A stretch of DNA of 7,216 nucleotides from an uncultured Burkholderiales bacterium. Its GTDB lineage: Bacteria; Pseudomonadota; Gammaproteobacteria; Burkholderiales; Burkholderiaceae_C. Made by a program: the position numbers and the translations under genes. A model generated the notes under the pieces. It did no database searches. It was not told the origin of the DNA and saw only the letters and a program-made list of their open reading frames with translations. Location of the stretch: assembly GCA_903953985.1 (NCBI GenBank), contig CAJBLW010000285.1:1-7216 (forward strand), read 5' to 3'. Position 1 is the stretch's first letter. Each line of letters opens with the position of its first letter. Below are positions 5,794 to 7,216 of the stretch, in pieces.

Positions 5794-5814
5794 AAGATGG
5801 CATGGCCCTGTCCA
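5785..5814 (-). promoter_or_regulatory. Candidate promoter of the Bug gene
   Basis: On the minus strand TGGACA (5809-5814, five of six consensus bases) is followed after 18 bases by TATAAG (5785-5790). Transcription would begin near 5778 and leave a leader of about 120 bases before the ATG at 5657. The -10 falls inside a palindrome that also supplies a -10-like element to the opposite strand. Prediction by eye. Confidence 0.4.
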
Positions 5815-5834
5815 TCAAACGGGCACCACAACGC

Positions 5835-5849
5835 AAGGAGCGTGCTTTG
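5835..5849 (+). promoter_or_regulatory. Strong ribosome-binding site that decides a TTG start
   Basis: AAGGAG (5835-5840) stands six bases before TTG (5847-5849), which begins the conserved part of the oxidoreductase protein. An in-frame ATG at 5802 has no comparable site and would lie only a few bases from the predicted transcription start. Confidence 0.7.
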
Positions 5850-7216
5850 GAAGTTTCATTTCACGAAGAAATCAAGGCTCTGCGCATGGGCGCGGGCGAG
5901 GTCTTTCACGGCGAAGGCATTTTGGCCATCACCAAGGGCCTGCTGCAGTCGGGCGTGAGTTATGTGGGCGGCTACCAGGGTGCGCCCGTCTCGCACCTGC
6001 TCGATGTGATGGTGCAGGCCAAGCCCTACATGGACGAGTTGGGTGTGCACGTGGAAGCCTGCTCGAACGAAGCATCGGCTGCGGCCATGCTGGGTGCGTC
6101 GATTCATTACCCGATTCGCGGCGCGGTGACCTGGAAATCGATTGTGGGCACCAACGTGGCGGCCGATGCGCTGTCCAATTTGTCATCGCCCGGCGTGACG
6201 GGTGGCGTGCTGATCGTGGTGGGCGAGGACTACGGCGAAGGTGCCAGCGTGATCCAGGAGCGCACACACGCCTATGCCCTCAAGTCGGGCATGTGCCTGC
6301 TCGACCCGCGCCCCGAACTGGGCCAAATGGTCAACATGGTCGAGCATGGTTTCAGGTTGTCTGAAGCGTCCAACATGCCGGTGATGATGGAGCTGCGCAT
6401 CCGCGCCTGCCATGTGCGCGGCCAGTTTGTGACCAAGGACAACCAGGCCCCCAAGCTGTCCAAAAAACACCTGATCGACGAACCCGCAGGCTTCAACTAC
6501 ATGCGCCTGGCGCACCCGCCGGTGACCTTTGCCCAAGAAAAGCGCAAGGTCGAACACCGCTTGCCCGCCGCCCGCCAATACATCACCGAGCAGCGCCTGA
6601 ACGAACATTTTGAAGGCAGCACCCACCGCCACCTGGGCCTGATCGTGCAAGGCGGTTTGTACAACACGCTCATGCGAGCGCTGCAGCAGTTTGACCTGGC
6701 CGACGCCTTTGGTGTGTCCAGCTTGTCGGTGCTGGTGCTCAACGTGACCTATCCGCTGGTGCCCAATGAACTGGTGAATTTTTGCAAAGACAAATCGGCC
6801 GTGCTGCTTTTGGAAGAAGGCCAGCCCGAATACATCGAGCAAGAACTCGCGTTGATGCTGCGCCGCCTGGACCTGCAAACCCCGCTGCACGGCAAAGACA
6901 TGCTGCCCTCGGGCGGCGAGTACACCGCCGAGGTCATGGCCCAAGGCTTGCTGAAATTTTTGGACCGCCACCAAGCCGATGCTGTGCCCGAGACCACACG
7001 CCAATGGCTGGTCACCAACGGCGAGCGCCGGCAGCAAGTGCAAGCCCTGCTGGGCAGCCCAGTGCCCGCAAGGCCGCCCAGCATGTGCATCGGGTGTCCC
7101 GAGCGGCCCGTGTTTTCTGCGCTCAAACTGGCACAACAAGACGTGGGCCCGGTGCACATCGCGGGCGACATCGGCTGCCATGCGCTGGCCACTTTCGAGC
7201 CTTTTTCGTTTGGCCA
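5847..7216 (+). CDS. Indolepyruvate ferredoxin oxidoreductase alpha-like protein (3' end outside window)
   Basis: The N-terminal 456 residues of a thiamine-diphosphate-dependent 2-oxoacid:ferredoxin oxidoreductase; the family oxidatively decarboxylates aryl pyruvates to acyl-CoA. The frame is open to the window end. It starts MEVSFHEEIKALRMGAGE, then GEGILAITKGLLQSGVSYVG and GYQGAPVSH (43-50), the pyrimidine-binding domain. The stretch EACSNEASAAAMLGAS (70-85) carries the probable cofactor-activating glutamate, followed by VTWKSIVGTNVAADALSNL and GEDYGEGASVIQER. A middle domain ends EEGQPEYIEQE and LHGKDMLPSGGEYT. The diphosphate-binding domain begins CIGCPERPVF (414-423), then GDIGCHALATFEPF (440-453). 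The archaeal IorA motif is CxGCPHRxxF; here Glu419 replaces His, perhaps a subfamily trait. TTG at 5847 is preferred for its AAGGAG; ATG at 5802 would add 15 mostly basic residues. It is divergent from the Bug gene. Which oxoacid it uses, and whether a beta subunit is fused or separate, cannot be seen. Confidence 0.9.
   Translation, partial: MEVSFHEEIKALRMGAGEVFHGEGILAITKGLLQSGVSYVGGYQGAPVSHLLDVMVQAKPYMDELGVHVEACSNEASAAAMLGASIHYPIRGAVTWKSIVGTNVAADALSNLSSPGVTGGVLIVVGEDYGEGASVIQERTHAYALKSGMCLLDPRPELGQMVNMVEHGFRLSEASNMPVMMELRIRACHVRGQFVTKDNQAPKLSKKHLIDEPAGFNYMRLAHPPVTFAQEKRKVEHRLPAARQYITEQRLNEHFEGSTHRHLGLIVQGGLYNTLMRALQQFDLADAFGVSSLSVLVLNVTYPLVPNELVNFCKDKSAVLLLEEGQPEYIEQELALMLRRLDLQTPLHGKDMLPSGGEYTAEVMAQGLLKFLDRHQADAVPETTRQWLVTNGERRQQVQALLGSPVPARPPSMCIGCPERPVFSALKLAQQDVGPVHIAGDIGCHALATFEPFSFG

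Noticed and set aside
5802..5846. ATG at 5802 as start of the oxidoreductase gene
   Set aside because: It is in frame but has no clear Shine-Dalgarno, adds a basic non-conserved stretch and lies almost on the predicted transcription start. It is kept as a possible alternative only.
6183..7181. A 332-codon open frame on the minus strand
   Set aside because: It lies antisense to the well-supported oxidoreductase gene. Its His/Gln-rich protein resembles no known family and is a typical shadow of GC-rich codon use.

Overview
The window looks like chromosomal DNA from a betaproteobacterium, most likely order Burkholderiales and Comamonadaceae-like. This is inferred from the GC-rich codon use, a Bug-type (tripartite tricarboxylate transporter) binding protein next to acyl-CoA genes, and the overall make-up of the proteins. 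No rRNA, tRNA, CRISPR array, insertion sequence or phage gene was seen. Family calls rest on motifs read by eye, not on database searches.

Layout, left to right. (1) 2-424, plus: 3' end of a guanine deaminase gene (purine salvage/catabolism), cut by the window edge. (2) 453-686, plus: a small four-cysteine protein of the oxidoreductase-like (OXLD1-type) family. (3) 708-1022, minus: a HigA-type antitoxin, preceded at 1027-1089 by what reads as the last 20 codons of a HigB toxin. The module therefore seems to have lost its toxin. (4) 1128-1454 and 1451-2398, minus: a thioredoxin-fold protein (WCGHC) whose start overlaps the stop of a LysR-type regulator by 4 bases, so lysR-trx is probably one transcript. 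(5) 2586-3383 and 3415-4638, plus: a crotonase-fold protein and a class III (CaiB/BaiF) CoA-transferase, transcribed divergently from lysR. (6) 4674-5657, minus: a Bug-type periplasmic solute-binding protein with a Tat-like signal peptide, convergent with the CoA-transferase. (7) 5847-7216, plus: the N-terminal 456 residues of an indolepyruvate ferredoxin oxidoreductase-like protein, cut by the right edge and divergent from the Bug gene.

How they may work together (inference): LysR faces the crotonase/CoA-transferase pair, and the Bug protein ends against it. This suggests a small unit for capturing a carboxylate, activating it to a CoA thioester and processing the thioester. The crotonase lacks both glutamates of classical enoyl-CoA hydratase, so its reaction may not be hydration. 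The 2-oxoacid oxidoreductase at the right edge could feed acyl-CoA from aromatic amino-acid breakdown, but nothing here ties it firmly to the CoA-transferase unit.

The most notable non-coding structures are the two divergent intergenic regions. 2399-2585 has a promoter-like pair for lysR followed directly by a perfect AT-rich palindrome. 5658-5846 has a palindromic ACTTATAAGT that supplies a -10-like element on both strands, next to a two-unit tandem repeat.
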